NCBI RefSeq assembly: GCF_001949145.1
Contig: NW_019091572.1
Location: forward strand, 208,930 to 261,404
DNA: 52,475 nucleotides
From: Acanthaster planci
Lineage: Eukaryota > Echinodermata > Asteroidea > Valvatida > Acanthasteridae
Reading direction: 5' to 3'
The first letter of the stretch is position 1, and each line of letters opens with the position of its first letter. The notes under the pieces were generated by a model. The model made no database searches, was not told where the DNA came from, and saw only the letters and a program-made list of their open reading frames with translations. The position numbers and the translations under genes were made by a program. Below, in pieces: positions 34,901 through 49,900 of this stretch.

Positions 34901-37900
34901 CATTCATTAACAAACAGGACATCATTTCCAGGGCATAAAAAAGTAGACATGAAGCAGGACCAAAAAGGTAGACAGTGAAATGATAACCACCACCTTGAAG
35001 GTCATTTACAATAAATTATCAGAATGTGACCGTTAGAGAAAGCTTGTTGGCAAGGGGTTCACTTGTGAATTCTAACGATGCTCATACGGCAGGTCACTCA
35101 GTGCGCAGGAGACATTTATCTAAGACCCCACTGCAGAGGACCACGGGTGCAGCCGAAATTCGCTCAGTGTCAATGGCCATTTGACACTCTCAATCCATTG
35201 CTATGTTATTAGGTGTTAAGTTTGCAAGCAATGAAATATCATACCTGCTAACAGTACAGGGATTCCAAGCTCAGATTTTCAGTTTTAAAGAAAAAAATAA
35301 TAGTATCAAGCTAAAAGTGCCTAATAGTTCTCTGACAGTCCCCTTTCTAAAGAAATGGAGTGGTCTTGTCTCGGGAATCATTAAAAAAACATGAAAACCA
35401 CTTAGCAAATGATTGTATAATGCTCAAATAAGACAGCGCAATATATTACGACATGCGAGCAGTGTTTCTTTTTTACCTTGCCCAAAACACATGCGCTTGT
35501 ATTAAAGTCATATTCTGCCGTTTGAATTTCTTAACTTGCTTAATGGAAAAACAAGTAAATAATGGCTCGTACCATTTCTTGGACGATCACCAAATCCTGG
35601 ATTCTTGTCCAGTGAGTTAGAAGGGCTCCGTCAGTGCCGTCCTCGGCAATGCTCCACTCATAGAAATCCATCAGTTCCTGAGGGTTGTGATGAAGGACGT
35701 AATCATGTGCAAAAGGCTGGAAGGCCACGTTGATCTCTGTTCTGCCTTGTGTCGACTCAATGTTGCTTACTGTGACCTGACCGACCTCAGGAGGTTGGGA
35801 CAGTACCCAGAATCCATCAGTCATGATAGGCTGGAAGCAAATGCTAACATGGCAAAACTGAACCTGCAAAATGAAATGCAAAATAAACCACAACGGTTAA
35901 CCGACCAGTTCTCTCCATCAATACTCAGCTGCAAAAGTGAGGCTAACTTCCGTAAGCAAAATTTGAATGGAAATAGAAATAAGCCATTACCTTTGATCTG
36001 TAGTGAGCTCCGCTGACCAACCCTACACCTGCCCCAACATGTTGGAATGCCATGCCCAGATCTTCATTATCAAGCAAAGTGGTCCACACAACTGTTTGGT
36101 TCTCATAACCTGTATGTGATAGAAAAAGGTTCTCTACAGGGTTCGGTATGAGGGTATGTGATTAAAAGGGCCAACTACCTTTGTGAAAGACGACCAGTAA
36201 GCCTGAGAGCAACATTTCAGGTCCCTAATTACTTGTAAGTTTTGTGGAGCTTGTTGGCAACACGACTGTTACTTTATTTTCATTACTTGAAAAATATAAA
36301 GAAGTTGACTAATTCTTACTGAGATTTGTTTAAGGAGAAGAGAATCTAATTAACTCTAACAGTCCTCAATCCTTCACCTGTTGGAGGACTGAGGACTATT
36401 ACGGTTAAAAAAGAAAAATGGCATTTTTTTTTACCCAGTTGGAATGCATCTTTCTATTCTTTTGTAATGTACGAAAACTGTTTGAAAGCCTTTTGGACAC
36501 AAATCAATTAAAGTTCACTCTTTTAAGCATTAAAAATGGTTCAAGCTTTCCCAGAGGAGTGAGGGCCCTGTTGTAGTTATGTAAATCCGGCAAGATTCTG
36601 TTCTGCTCTCATTATTCAAGTTAAAAAGTTTTGAACCCCGAATTTCACTCTGAAAGCATTTCTGAGAAAGTTTGCTTGCTGGTGTATTGCTATATACTTT
36701 ATTGCACAGCAAAGTTGACATACAAAAGGAAATTTATGATTGCAAAATTTAAAAAACAATCCAGCATTTTTCTTGGTGCAAAAATCAACGTAATACTGAT
36801 GTTTAGTGCCTTGGATGACATGAAAGGTTCCCTGACGAATATGCAAATTTTTATTAGCATAGAATCCATAAAAGCTCCAAAACAGAGATTCAAGATAGGA
36901 AACAAAATGGAAAGTGACGTTAACTGAAATACAATGGTGCTATTTCCAGAGTTTTACTTAAATAATTTTATTCCAAGGCGCCTATAAAATAATTGAAGTA
37001 AAATCTAAAGTGTTTATCAGATTACCCAAGTTAGCCTCAATCTCTTGTTCCACCGCCCAGCGGATGTTGGTCACAAAGGGCTGCAGCATCTTAGGAATGG
37101 TCCAACGAGCTGAGATGTCTGAGGTAGAGGACTGGTAGGCGATGTCATCCTGACAGAGTTGATCAAACACGCCTGGAGGAACAGAAGCTGGAAGAAAGAG
37201 AGACAAAGTAACAAACTCTCAGTGATTGAGAAAGGAGAGGGAAGGTTCAATGAACTGACATGTCCTGAATTCTGAATCAATCTGTAAAGATGGCGAAAAA
37301 CCATAGGCCTTACTTCCATCTTCATCACAGCCAAGTCCATCTTTGATCGTAGCTCCCTCCAATATCTGACCCTCTTGAATGACTTTGACACCATCTGAGG
37401 TAACGGAGACACTGCCAGCTTCAGAAATGGCGCGGACGGTCACGTAATAGGTCTGTTTTAGAAAAGCGTGATAGTAAAATGGTTGTACATATGTGCCAAG
37501 AACCAAATCACGTCAGGAAAGTAAAACAGGCTGCACTTTCCCACATGCAAAACCGAAAACTGAAGTATTAATTTCTTTCTTAAGGGGCACAAGTGCTATT
37601 TCCTTTGGCAAGGAATTTGGGGAGTCTTGGCATTTTCAATTAAGTATGTAGGGTCGAAACCAGCCTCATATGGGACAGGGGGGTGCTTCCAACAAGGATC
37701 CTAGCAGAATACGTATCAAATGACTCCAAAAACAAATATAAAGGCAAAGTGCCAATATTGCCTTTTTTTGGTAAGCATGCCCCAACTTTGCCAGCCAATG
37801 TATAGCTTCTGCATGCTCAAAACAAAAAGGGGGAAAAAGAAAATAAAGATAATCAACTCCAAGTGAACAAATAAAATGGGACGAAATCACCCACCCTCTC

Positions 37901-40900
37901 AGGTGAAACAACAGCCTATGTATGTGTCCGAGTTTTATAAAAAGTACATAAAACTAGGGGCACTGCACTTTCTGTGCATTTCCTGTATTTACCATGAGCG
38001 GAGTAAGGTTCAGGCCATCCAGATGATAGGAGGTTACATTGCCAACATCGATGTAACCACCACTGATATCTGAGTCGCCACCTTCTGATCCGACGGCAAT
38101 CTCGTAGCTGATATCAAGATGGGGATGCTCAAAGCCATACCACCGAGCTGAGATGCTAGTGGTGTCCGTCTGCATGTCTACGTCTTGGGCAACCTGTGTG
38201 AGTGAAACGAGTCAGCACAAGTTGAGTTTAGTTGGATGGTCTCACTTCTCCGTGTTTTTAATAGCAAGATACTTTTGATAGGGGAGTCAGGTTGGCGTAG
38301 TGGTTCTTTCCTTGCCTTCCCCCTCTGTGCCCTGGGTTCAAATCCCCGCCTGGTCCACATGTGGGTTGGATTATCAGTCCCTACCTAATTCTGTGGGTTT
38401 TACCCGGAATACTCCTGTGGGATTTCCCTCCCATCTCTAAAACTGTAACCTATTCTTATGTTCTCCTCTCCAGAGGTTTCTTTAAGCTTGCAAGCTACAG
38501 TGCCTGGGGTGCTTTTGAGGAATGCTTGGTCTCATTACCAGAAATTATTAATAATGATAGCACTGGAAGATATCTGGTTACTTTGAGTATTGCAGTTGAA
38601 TGATACGTTGCAATTTTAGGCTTCATGGGAGTGAAAAATGGGAACAGAATTTTGATGTTGAAATTATTTGCTGCTAAATCTGCCACTGTCCAAATATGTT
38701 TACAGTCTGCAAATTTGCGTGAAAACTTAACATGTTGTCTGAGATTCACATTTACTCTGGTGAGCGTGCCTTAAAATGTTGAGAATATTTTTTGATAATT
38801 TAGCAGTTTACAGAAAACACAGTTACTAATTTTTAATAGTTAAGGAAATATTATTAACAGTGAACAGCTTTGCTTCCAGCATATAGTACCTCAAAGTCCA
38901 CAGCCGCTTCTTCTCCTGGCGGAGCAACGTCCAATACAACGCCCAGGGATGGCAACTGCACGATGTGTCTATAAACAGATGAGATCCCCACTGTTGTCAA
39001 TCCAGCACCATTCTGTGCTCTGACAGACACGTAATATTCATGGTCACCATGGAGATGCCAGTCTAAGTCATCCAATGCGAATGCAGCACAGGATGTGTGG
39101 GATGAACACGGACCAATTCTGTAGTATTTTTCCGTCTTGTAAGCAAGGGTCTCTGTGCCACCTGGGCTGCTACCTGCAATGACACAAGAAAGTATGTCAT
39201 TCCCCCCAAAATGGGAACTTACAAGTCTATGTCAACCGTGCAATCGTAAGCAATCTCTATCTATCTCCACTATCTGCAGTGAGCGGAAGAGCACCCTCGC
39301 TGGCGAAAGAAAGACAGTCTGGTACGAACATTTCAACCGGGCACACGTTTGGTGGATAAGCGAAGACCATGCATTCCTGGATAAATTTGCTCCACGTTCC
39401 CAGCACGCCACGAATCAAACACGCATAAACTTGCGCAATTATGAAGCAAGTTGGAACCAAAAGACTGTCAATTTCATTTAAAAATGCCCCCTCTGTTGTT
39501 CCATTTTGGAGCGCATGCCGATTTTTTTCTTGCATACGAAAGTCAGTTGGCCCATCAGGAAGTATTTAAGCTATATAAAATGCCCCCAAGTATCTTATTA
39601 GTTGGTCTTACACACTCACCGATAGCAACTTGATATCTCAGACTCGTATCCTCCTCATCAGTGAAGGCATTATCTGCCCACTCAGCAATCAGGTAGTCCC
39701 CCTCTGAACGGACTGAGACACGCCCAACAAACAGGGGTGGAGCGGTGTCCACTACGATTGGACCAATCACCTGTATAAACCAAGACAAAATCAATGTGGA
39801 TTAATATTGTCAGCATCATCAATACGGAGAGTAGTCCAAATCATGGGCTGTTGAGTCTAAATGCTCATTTCTTGATTAACGTTAAGCGTTTAGCACACAC
39901 CTTGGTCGTTGATAGCTGGGCCTTGTTCACTGCCGTCAGAATCAGACGTACAACAGACCCGTGGCTGATATCGGGATGGTACATCAGAAAGTGGTCGTGA
40001 CCTGACGTTGAGATGCTGGCTACGAAGTCAGGCCTGTGATCTAAGGTGTACCCAATCTGGTAGTCGTAGATGGAGCTCTCGGGATCCTCTCCCATCCAGG
40101 AAACATTCACCTGTCATTGACGACACAAAATGCCAATGCCAATGCATGCCCTGGGGATTTCTTTGAACCATATGTACAAACTAGGCCTACAAACCACTGG
40201 GAAGTATACAGTACATAAGCAAAATATATCACATTTCCATGTTAACCCAATCAAACAATTTACCACAGTGATCCCATACTGATGCTGCGTCTGAATTATT
40301 TGACTAGGTCTGGCAGTAACACATACACAAGTCCATTGGAAATACGTTTAGCCACTAGCTGGCAACTGGTATAATAATGGTAGCCACAGCCGAGACATCA
40401 GGATGTGGCTCACCCCTCAGTAATTGACTCAGCTGAATATGAATTGAGCAGACTATGTAGTACGCTTCCGATACTGGAGTTTCAAAATACATAGCTAGAC
40501 CTGAATTTTTCATGATCTGAGCAGTTAATGCATACGTGTCTGTCAGTGGGAAGGAAAAACTTCTCCTGAACGGCTGGGATCCACAAGCAATCGAGGTCTC
40601 CATGGAGTATTGCTGACGAGTCGTTGGTACCGACCATCTCAGGATAAGCAGAGAGATCATCTACCAGAGCAGCCTTGGAACTTGGTACAGAGCAAGATAT
40701 AGTGACATGTGAGCAATTATTTGACGTTCCCTTGGAAGTTCAGACAAACAGAAAAAGAAATCATGTTCTCAGAGGCAATCACTGTGGTGTATCTTGTTCA
40801 AGGACACAAGCTCAACAATTTCCAAACATCATTCTCAAGTCCTAGTATCGGCAAAATGAGTCTGATAAGAACGCCCATCATCTTTGGACTCAGGAGCACC

Positions 40901-43900
40901 CTACCTGCATCCACTGGATGCATTAATCAGCTCCGTCTTCCTGCGGTGCTCATCAATAAACCACGTCCGACCCTCAGCATCCTTGGCCAGACCGGGCCAC
41001 ATCCGAGCGTAGCCAATGGTGATCTCAGACAACTCAGGAGGGCTCATATCGATCACAACGCCGTCAGAGCAGATTGCCTCTGACGGCTCTAGGGCTCGGT
41101 TGTACGCGATGACGGTGACATAGTATCGACCAGGAGAGGGCGCTGTCCAACTCGCCTTAGTGGCAGTAGTTCTTGTCATCTAAACAAATGGTGATATGAA
41201 ATAATGTGAGTCATTTATAGTCCCCTCACCCCCAAGATAACTGACACAAAAAGAATTGTGCTCACTGCTAAACTTAGCGCTACATACGATTAACTTACAG
41301 CAACAATTACATAAAATATTTACTGAAATTTGAAGGCTTCAAACTGGCCATTCATCAAAATTTGAAATAGAAAAGTTCATTCAACATGTCTTTACCCAGG
41401 AAAATCCAGGTCCATGTACAACTTACCTCGGCTCTGACTCTTCCAATTGCTGTCTCGTTCATCCAGCAAGATGTGTCAAAGAGATACTGGTAAAACTTGA
41501 CGCCACTTTCCTTGTCAAAGAACCCTTCCCAGTGAGCAGAGAGGTCATTGCCTTCCTGAAAGTCAACCTCATTGGATCCGAGTATCCCATCATACACCAC
41601 ACCGGCTTGGGGAGCAGATGTGTCCACTGTCACCTGTGAGATGGTAAAGGCTGCATATGAAGTAGAACTACACCACCAACCTGTAAGTTACTTGCATGAA
41701 CCTCTTTGTGCAATTCCTTATCAAAGATGATGGGCTCGCAACTTAACCCAAAATCAATCTGGGTTCCCGAACTTCAAATCCAACCCACGACCTGACAAAC
41801 ACAAGGGTGAAACTGACATGTACCGATGCCCAACCCCCGATGTTTATAGTAATCTGCAGGAACTTAGCAATATCATTTGAGAGAGACATATTTCAGGTTT
41901 TCACTGTGATGGCTTAACCAAACTCACCCAATCAGAAAAATTTCAAATCCAGAACCAACACTGACGCAACTTGATTGAAAATGTAGCAAAACTCGGACCT
42001 GACTCGAAGTCAGTTTTTGGTCTGATCTCTGGTTTGCATAACATGTTATGTACGTACCCGGATTGTCGCGCTTGTTACCAGTCCCACATGGTTGGTAACC
42101 GTCAGGGTGATGGAGTAATCAGTGTCGTGGGCGCCAATGTCGGAAGTTGGATTAAAAACGTAGTCTGCAGCATAACAGTCCCCTGCTGGGATGCACAAAC
42201 AGCTGGCGGGATCACAATCCAAATCCTGAAAAAGCCAAAATATGTGTGATGTTGCAATGCAATGGAACTTGATCTGATTGAAGTTTAGCACAAGCAATGG
42301 TCCAAGGAAAGGTCGAAGAAGGAAAGTGTGCAGGAGTTGTCCTCTGCATTGTCCAACTCAGCTTTCCTGCTTTCTGCCCAAATCAATGTGTATCAGAAGT
42401 GTTTTCCCTGCAGAGAAGCAAAGTTTGCAATAACGTTTGCAATTGATGACAGAAAAAAGAAGGAATAGCCAGTAACGCTATTCTTTGAAGCACTAGATTT
42501 CAAATTGAGTAAAAACTAACATTCAAATTATGTCTCGCCGCACGTACCGCATCGATTCTCCTGGCTGGAACTGTCTGGCTTTCATACTCTGTCTCTGTAA
42601 CGGGGTCCCAGAGACGCCAGTGGATACTTCTGACTCCGCTGTGAATGTCGTATGTCCTAAACGCAACACTGGTGGGGGAAGAAAGGAAACTCTTTGACGT
42701 TCCATCTGATCCATTAAGACAATAAACAAGTTTACAATCTCTCAGTTGCATTGCCGATACGACTTCTATTTTCAAAGGGTAGTCACTTCAGTTTTCCACC
42801 TTCTGTACCTTTAAAGTGATAAGAACTGATTTAAATATTTGCCAGCTGCATCGTTTGGTATGCACAGGTTGGAAAACAAAGCAGAATATGATTGACAGTG
42901 CCCCATTTTTCCATTCCAAGGGCAACATATAATGACACGTCAGGTAGGATTTAAATGAGCTGTGAAGCTTGCCTGCAGGATTTGAACTTGAAAAATCCGG
43001 ACAGCCATTTTTCAAGTATGCTTGAGGACACAAATGCTCTTTACACATGAAAGAGAAACGAAATCCACAGGCCATGGACTTAGCAACCTTTTGACTTGCT
43101 CCACAGAATAGTTATACTGACAAAGGGACTAATTTTTGCAAGACATCCCAGTAAACATTTTGACCAAGGTATAGCAAAGACTTTCTTCAGCACAACTGAA
43201 GTCATCGTGCCAAGATGCACAACGAAGAGATTTTCTACCTCATCTCATGCAGATCTTCCGAGTTATGAATGGCCAGGTTCACCTCTCCGTCCCGTACCAG
43301 CCAGAAGTCTTCAATAATTGGTGGGGACGAGTCGGCATGGACCAACACGCTATCCCTCACAGAGTGACCGGTCAGATCCCTAGCCTCCACCCAGAACCGA
43401 ACAGAATCGCCGTCCACTAATCTCAGGTCATAGGTCGCCTGCGTGCTCGTGCCTTCATTTCTCCAGTTGTCCGAGTTGTCATCGCTTACTGCGACAGTGG
43501 TCCTGCCGCCGCTGTGGTCGATGTCGTAATAGACGCGAAACTCTGTCACACCAAGTGCATGAGGGATAGCTGCACGGCCACGCTGCCCAAAGTTCTGGTC
43601 ATAATCTATAGAAATAAAAGTAATTTTCATTCAATTAGTTTTTCCCCGGTGTTACAGCTAACAATTATTTAAAAATTTAAATACACTAAACTAATTGAAG
43701 TATTTACCACTGTCAATGAGACCGGCAGTATAGGATCCAATTGGTTTCAGCAGTCCTTGGTTTACATGATGCACGTTAATGAATCGGTTTGTCCAGACTA
43801 AATCTACCGAGGTTGGCCTGCCAGAGTTCAGACTGGTCAGCCACAGGTAGTCAGTATTTGAAGATGCTGAGGTCACACGCAGAGGGGAATCGGTCTGAAT

Positions 43901-46900
43901 GGTGACATCACTTTGATCATTGTCATAGAACACGAAACGCCTGCTGAGTCTGAAGTTGCCGGCGTTGTCAACGACAGAGAGGATGACGGAGTACACACCT
44001 AGAAAACAGGTGGAAAAGAAAGAAGCAAGACCCTTATTCAACCACAGAAATTAGGATCTTCGGTAAGTTCCCCACACATTGTGTGGGGAACTTACCATAG
44101 ATCCTTGATGGAAAAACTTGAGTCTATTCACTAAACAGAAAATATTGTAAATTAATCATGCGGGGAAACTCGCTAGATGGGTTACAGACTTGAAAAAGAT
44201 GATCGACAGAAAATGACCAGAATGGGATTTGGACTTGTTCTGACCTTGGAAAATTGAGCACAACCAAACTCTTTTTAATAAAACCCCTCTAAACCAATTT
44301 TAATAAAGTAAGGGCTGGCATAAAGTAACTCCTGCACAGAATACATACTATTGCCTTTGCAACCTACCCTGGACTTTACATACACGTACTACGGCCTCTG
44401 TAACCTACCGCAGAATACATACTATGGTCTCTGCAACCTACCACAGAATACATACAATGGCCTCTGCAACCAACCACAGAATACATACTATGGCCTCTGC
44501 AACCCACCACAGAATACATACTATGGCCTTTGCAACCTACCAACATGGGGTAAAGTGATTCTCTGGCCTGATGAGCTGGTCACTCCAGAATATACTGGTG
44601 GACTGTCAAAGATTTCTGTCATCTCGCTGCCATGGCTACCGGATAGCTGTCGCACTACCAGGTCATACTCCTTAATACCAGCCAAATCGTCGGCCCAGCC
44701 TTGCCATGTGATGGTTATTGCTCCCTGTGAGATGAATTGCAAAATTGGAGAGCCCACACACGGCCGATCATTGCGCATAAAAAGGAAACCACTCGTATTG
44801 TTAGGCAAAGTGAAAACAAGATGAAAAACACAGTTTCTCGTCTTCCTTGTTAAAACCGGAGAGGTGGTGGCCTTTTTTCACAGGTGGCAGATTATTCCAA
44901 ATGGAGGATGGATTTTCATGACATTTGACCAGCTACATGTGTAGGAGTTTGCACCATTCAAGAGGTGTTAAACTTGCATTAACTGCAATAGATCTTTATA
45001 AGAACAGAATAAAACGTTAAAAATATATTGCAGCTTTTCCAAAAAAAAAACCCAAAAATAAGACAAAATGCTACGGGGAAACTGGATGTAGAAAGGATAA
45101 AAAACTTTCTTTTCGGCCTTAATTTTCTCTAATATTCAAGGAGAGCAAGAACTGTTAACAAATGTCTAAGGCGCTATCCTCTCTGACATAATAAGCACCT
45201 GGCATTGACAAAGAGGAGAGAGGATGCTAGGAATAAGTCAACTTCATTGTGCATGGTGCACCTGTTAGAACCATTTCAACAGAAAATGGTCACGAGTGCT
45301 CAGAGATTCCTGCGCCTAATAAAGCCCTTGAACACAGGTGTACACACTGTGTTTCAGTTGCTATATGTATAAATATGCCATTATTCGGTCGCCATCATTG
45401 CAAACATCTTTGTTCTACTGCCTCTATGACCTGTATTTGACATCAACTACAGTCCGAAACAGGCCCAGGCCATCTGCTGAAAAATAACAAGGCAGTATTC
45501 AAGACTTAACTCGCATTACCATGAGCACACTCCTGAACATGTGACAGGAGCATATATGACCTGTGGGAGAGCAAAATTATGTATGCTCTCGACCAGAAGA
45601 TACATATTTATATGATGTGGTGGCATGTATTTCAAGATGGCAGAAAGGTAATTCTTGACAGTTTGTGCTACGACTTGATGGGAAAGTAATGAGTACACAA
45701 CATTGTCCTCTTCTTGCAAACATAAACACACATACAACCACAGTTCAATAGCAGATATGCCACAGGGTCTGCTCTAAAAAAAACCCAGAACTTTATTAAT
45801 CGTACCAAATAGCAGTGAAATGCACCATGGAGCATAGAGAATGGAGCAAATAACAACCAGTGTTCTCTTTTCTCAAAACATTGTCTGATTCCACTAATTT
45901 TCCCCTTTTGATTTGGAGGCTCAAGTTTTAAGTTGCCTGCTCTTTCTGAACTTTTCAGTGTTTCATTATTTTGATGAAATCTGTAGCATGACATATGAGA
46001 TTTTTGTGCTTCCAAACCATTCGAAATTACGGGGCAGACATTGATCGACGGCTCATCCAGCAAAACACAAGTGCACGATGATGCGCTTGCTTCTTGTGTA
46101 CAATATTCCTATTCATACAATCACTGCAATTGGAAACCCCTGACTGACTTAATAGTCTTGAATTCAAGGCTGTTAGATAAAATGGCTCAGTACGCTAACC
46201 ACCCACATATGGTGCACAGTGCAGTATTTGGCACAGCTGAAACTCTGGTCGCTCCAGAAGTCATGCCAGCGCAGGCAGTGCGTCATGCTGCATCTCATGC
46301 AAGGTTGGCAGCCTTGTTTTCAAGGCTATAGACTAAAAGCAGCACATGTGCATGCAGTGCGCGACCGGCACTGAAATCGAGATGCGCAGAAATGAAAATA
46401 AACGCATTCCCATTTGTCTTTTTCTTTTCAGGCCATATTTTTTGACCCAGAAGGGAAAAAGGGAAGCAAAGAACTTCAAAGGTCTGTTTAAAGAACCTGG
46501 AAATCCCGATAAAAACCGGAAAAGCGCCATCTCTGAATAGTCAGTTAAACAATCTCACCTGTGTGGTTACATCATTTCCTGCACTCAGCATGGTTGTTCT
46601 GCATCCTCCGGCGGCACTGACGCAGTGGTAGGGCTCCACAAAGTCAAAGGTGAAAGTTGAGTAGGCGGAGCTTGTTCGGCCGCTGTAGTAGCGTGTGTTG
46701 ATGCGATTGGACAAGTCCCTGTTGAAAAGCTTCAGGTACCCGCCGTTTGTTGCAGACACATCAATCCTCAGTCTGCAATTCAACAGGTAGAATGTAAAAG
46801 ATTGTGAAATACACTCATTCCTCTTAAGAGATACATCAATGAGTATAGAAGTCTCATTGCTCAGAGTACAATTGTTGGAAAGACAATTTGCTGCCTTGCG

Positions 46901-49900
46901 CTCATAGCTATCAAACTTGATGAGGCCTGACCAGATGCAGTACCAGTGTAAATATTCTGACAGGGCACCACAGGGGATGCTCCAGATTTTTTGAAGGGGG
47001 CACTGAAAGCCACATGGCTTGTACGTGGGTTGTCCAAAGTTCAAATGGAGAAACTGTGGAGAAGAGGAGAGGGCAACAGATTCCTGCTTTCTGATAGGAG
47101 ACACATGCTCGCCACACACAGCTTAGCCACTGTGATCAGAAGTGCACTATGACTGCATTTCACCCTCTCCAGTCGAAGTACCTCTGAGCTTATTGCTGAG
47201 GTTTTTCTTGGTGTGTCACATACAAATCTTTCTTTGTAATGTTTTGCTACAGTACCTCCCCGGGCACGGATAACGGGGGAGGGGCTTGGGGGTAAAAAAC
47301 AACCCTTCCCCCGCTCTGAAACAAAAAAAAAGGAACAGGAAGTTAAAAAATGACTATTTAAAAAAGCAAGTTCACCAATACCACTGTAAACAATGCAAGT
47401 CATGTGCAATGTTTCATCATCGTTTCCGTTTGTCCACAAAAATGAGACATTAACCCCCCCGGAAAACCTTGGATCACCCCTCGTCCTTGCATTGAAGACG
47501 TGCACAATAACTTTCCTTTTTTATTTAGTTTTGGCCATTTCAATGAAGACAGCAACCCACAAACAGATTCCTTTAGAGGGTATATAAAACAAGAACGTCA
47601 AGGTCTGTTGTCAGGGCGGGTCATTTTCACATCTCTTTTGATACAGAATACTGAGAAGAATTTTAGTGACTTTGTTTTTTCAAGCCCTGTATGGTAGTGT
47701 ACAGACAACTTCAAGAACTCAGTAAATGAAGAAGTGTAATTCGACAAGCTGAATTAGAGACCATAACTACGGTGGCACAACACCCATGCACAGGTGGTAC
47801 GCGCGCGTTACATGCCTCTTTGACCAATCCGCCCTGAGCTGAAGTGCACTCTCACCGGCGAAAGAAACTTAAATACATCAAGTGGGCTTGGACTTACACG
47901 TCTCCTGTTGATGGGTTCCAAGAGTTATGGTTTAAAGTGAAGGTCACCTCACAGGTCACCAGGGCTGTATTGGGTCTGTGTCGGTTAAAGGACCTTCCAG
48001 TTGTCGATGTTGTACAATACCGGGAGCCTACTGAATAAATGCTGCTTGAACCCCCTAGCATAGTAATGGAGGGAGATAATTGTATTCAGTCAGTATAAGG
48101 TACATATCAGCACTGAACTGTGATTTGATTTACGCACGCTTCCTTAGACATGACTGGAATCATTTTTCTCCGGGAGTAACTCACGATTCACAGCAGCTGT
48201 GACTCTTGCACCCACAATGCCAAGTCCAACGCTTTCAATGTAGGGATGTCCACCGGCGCTGGGGCTCGGCAGTCCAGTAGGTTGGTAGGAGCTTACCCAG
48301 TTGACCCTGAGGTTTCTGAAGTTCTGTACATTAGAGTAGACGGTGGCTGTGCTCCCCTGGACTGTGGGCGATTCTAGAGTAGTCGTGCCCACGATCAGGG
48401 TGGCACGGTGCTCTGAGAGGGTTGGTGAATGCCTCACTATCACGAAGTAACAGAAAGTGAATTAAAGCAATCTATTTTTGGTTCAACAAGAAACAAGTTT
48501 AATAAAACTTCTGACGGGGTGTACATGTCTTCACGTGGATTACTTTTCTGCACTAAACTCTTGGAATATTTTCTTCCGAATCATGCGTTGGCTGATTAAA
48601 AAGATATTTCAAATTGTGTACCCTAATTAATACTTCACATCTCTGAATTCTTTTTGCCAGACACAACTGAAAAGCTGCAATTCTTCAAACACTGCACGGG
48701 TCATGGACAGAGGTCTCCGTATTTTATGAGAGAGAAGTGTAGGAGTTTGAAGTAAGGCTTGTAGTTCCATCTTGGAGAGTGTCTGTCTCTCAAGTGAAGG
48801 TTCACTCTTCTTCCAAAAATATTGGACTCACTTGTTCTGCAGTCTCTTCCCGAGAATCCGCTTTTGCATGAGCATCGGTAGTCTGTGCAGGATCCCGGGT
48901 AGCAGGCATTGCTGTCACTCCTCCAGGAACACTGCTCTGAACAAAAAAAAATGAAGAAAAGAATACCTGTGGACTGACGGCAGTAAAATTCATCCCCTCC
49001 ATTCAGGACAAAAAGATGGCACGTTTTAGCACGTCCCTTTAATTAGATGGGAACACACTACGTGCACACTAAAGTTTATGCAAACTTTGACGAGTAACTA
49101 CCAGTGCTCAACTGAATTTTGTTGGAATGTATGATATGAATAAGCTGGGAGGGGGTGCAGTGAGGAGAGTGGCCACTCCCCCCACTTTTTCAACTGGGGG
49201 TTTAGCCTGCCCCGCCTCCCACATTTTGCAGGTCCTATAATTGGGTAGGGAGAGGGAGCCCTAAATGGCTGATGCCTGATGGTCTAACAACTGGTCCTAC
49301 CACTTCGAAAATCATTCTGCTGCAGTGTCTCAAGCTATACACTTACTAATGCATCGCCTCATATCATCAGTCTTCCTGTAGGCTGATCCCACAGCAGAGC
49401 CGAATTCACCGTCACATCGGTCGCATTTCTGGTTCGAGGAACTGCTGCAGAAAACCTCAACACAGTGTGCAATGGGTGAGCATTCTGTAAAATAACGAAT
49501 ACACCACACAAAATCCACAAATAGATCCAAAGCCAAATTCTTGGAGGGTGTTTGGGGGGGGGACAATATTTGTTTGTAACTTTTTATTGCCTTTCTAAGG
49601 CAGAAGGATACTTTAGGTATTTTTACAAGCTTTTCACCAGAATTGAAATAAAATAAATGACTTTATCCCCCCTCAAAAAAAAAAAAAAAATAGGCGGTTT
49701 TTTAGGGCAGGGCAATGGCCCCCATAGATCCATTCTTGTAATCTACATCAATCACTTCCAAAGTGAGTCAGCCTATCTCATAAGCAAATGTCAATTTGAA
49801 TAATTGAGTATTTGAACATAAACCTGCTATTCAATTGAATTTTCATATATTCGGTTAATTTCCAACAAAAGCAGAAACCAAACAAGATTTTACACAGAGA

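Noticed and set aside
40355-40660. Alternative frame of 101 codons overlapping exon 15
   Set aside because: Longer than the chosen frame, but it does not join exon 16 in phase and lacks family motifs, whereas the chosen frame flows into VNVSWMGEDPESS.
42669-42689. Seven-residue extension of exon 11 from an upstream acceptor
   Set aside because: It is in frame, but the upstream site (GTCAAAGAG) has a poor pyrimidine tract compared with the site ending at 42669.
44351-44824. Plus-strand frame of 157 codons with 11-residue repeats (YYGLCNLPQNT type)
   Set aside because: It is produced by the 33-bp minisatellite and runs antisense through exon 8 of the large gene. No splice or domain support.
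46041-46331. Plus-strand frame of 96 codons in intron 7
   Set aside because: No domain or splice support; ordinary chance frame in a long intron.
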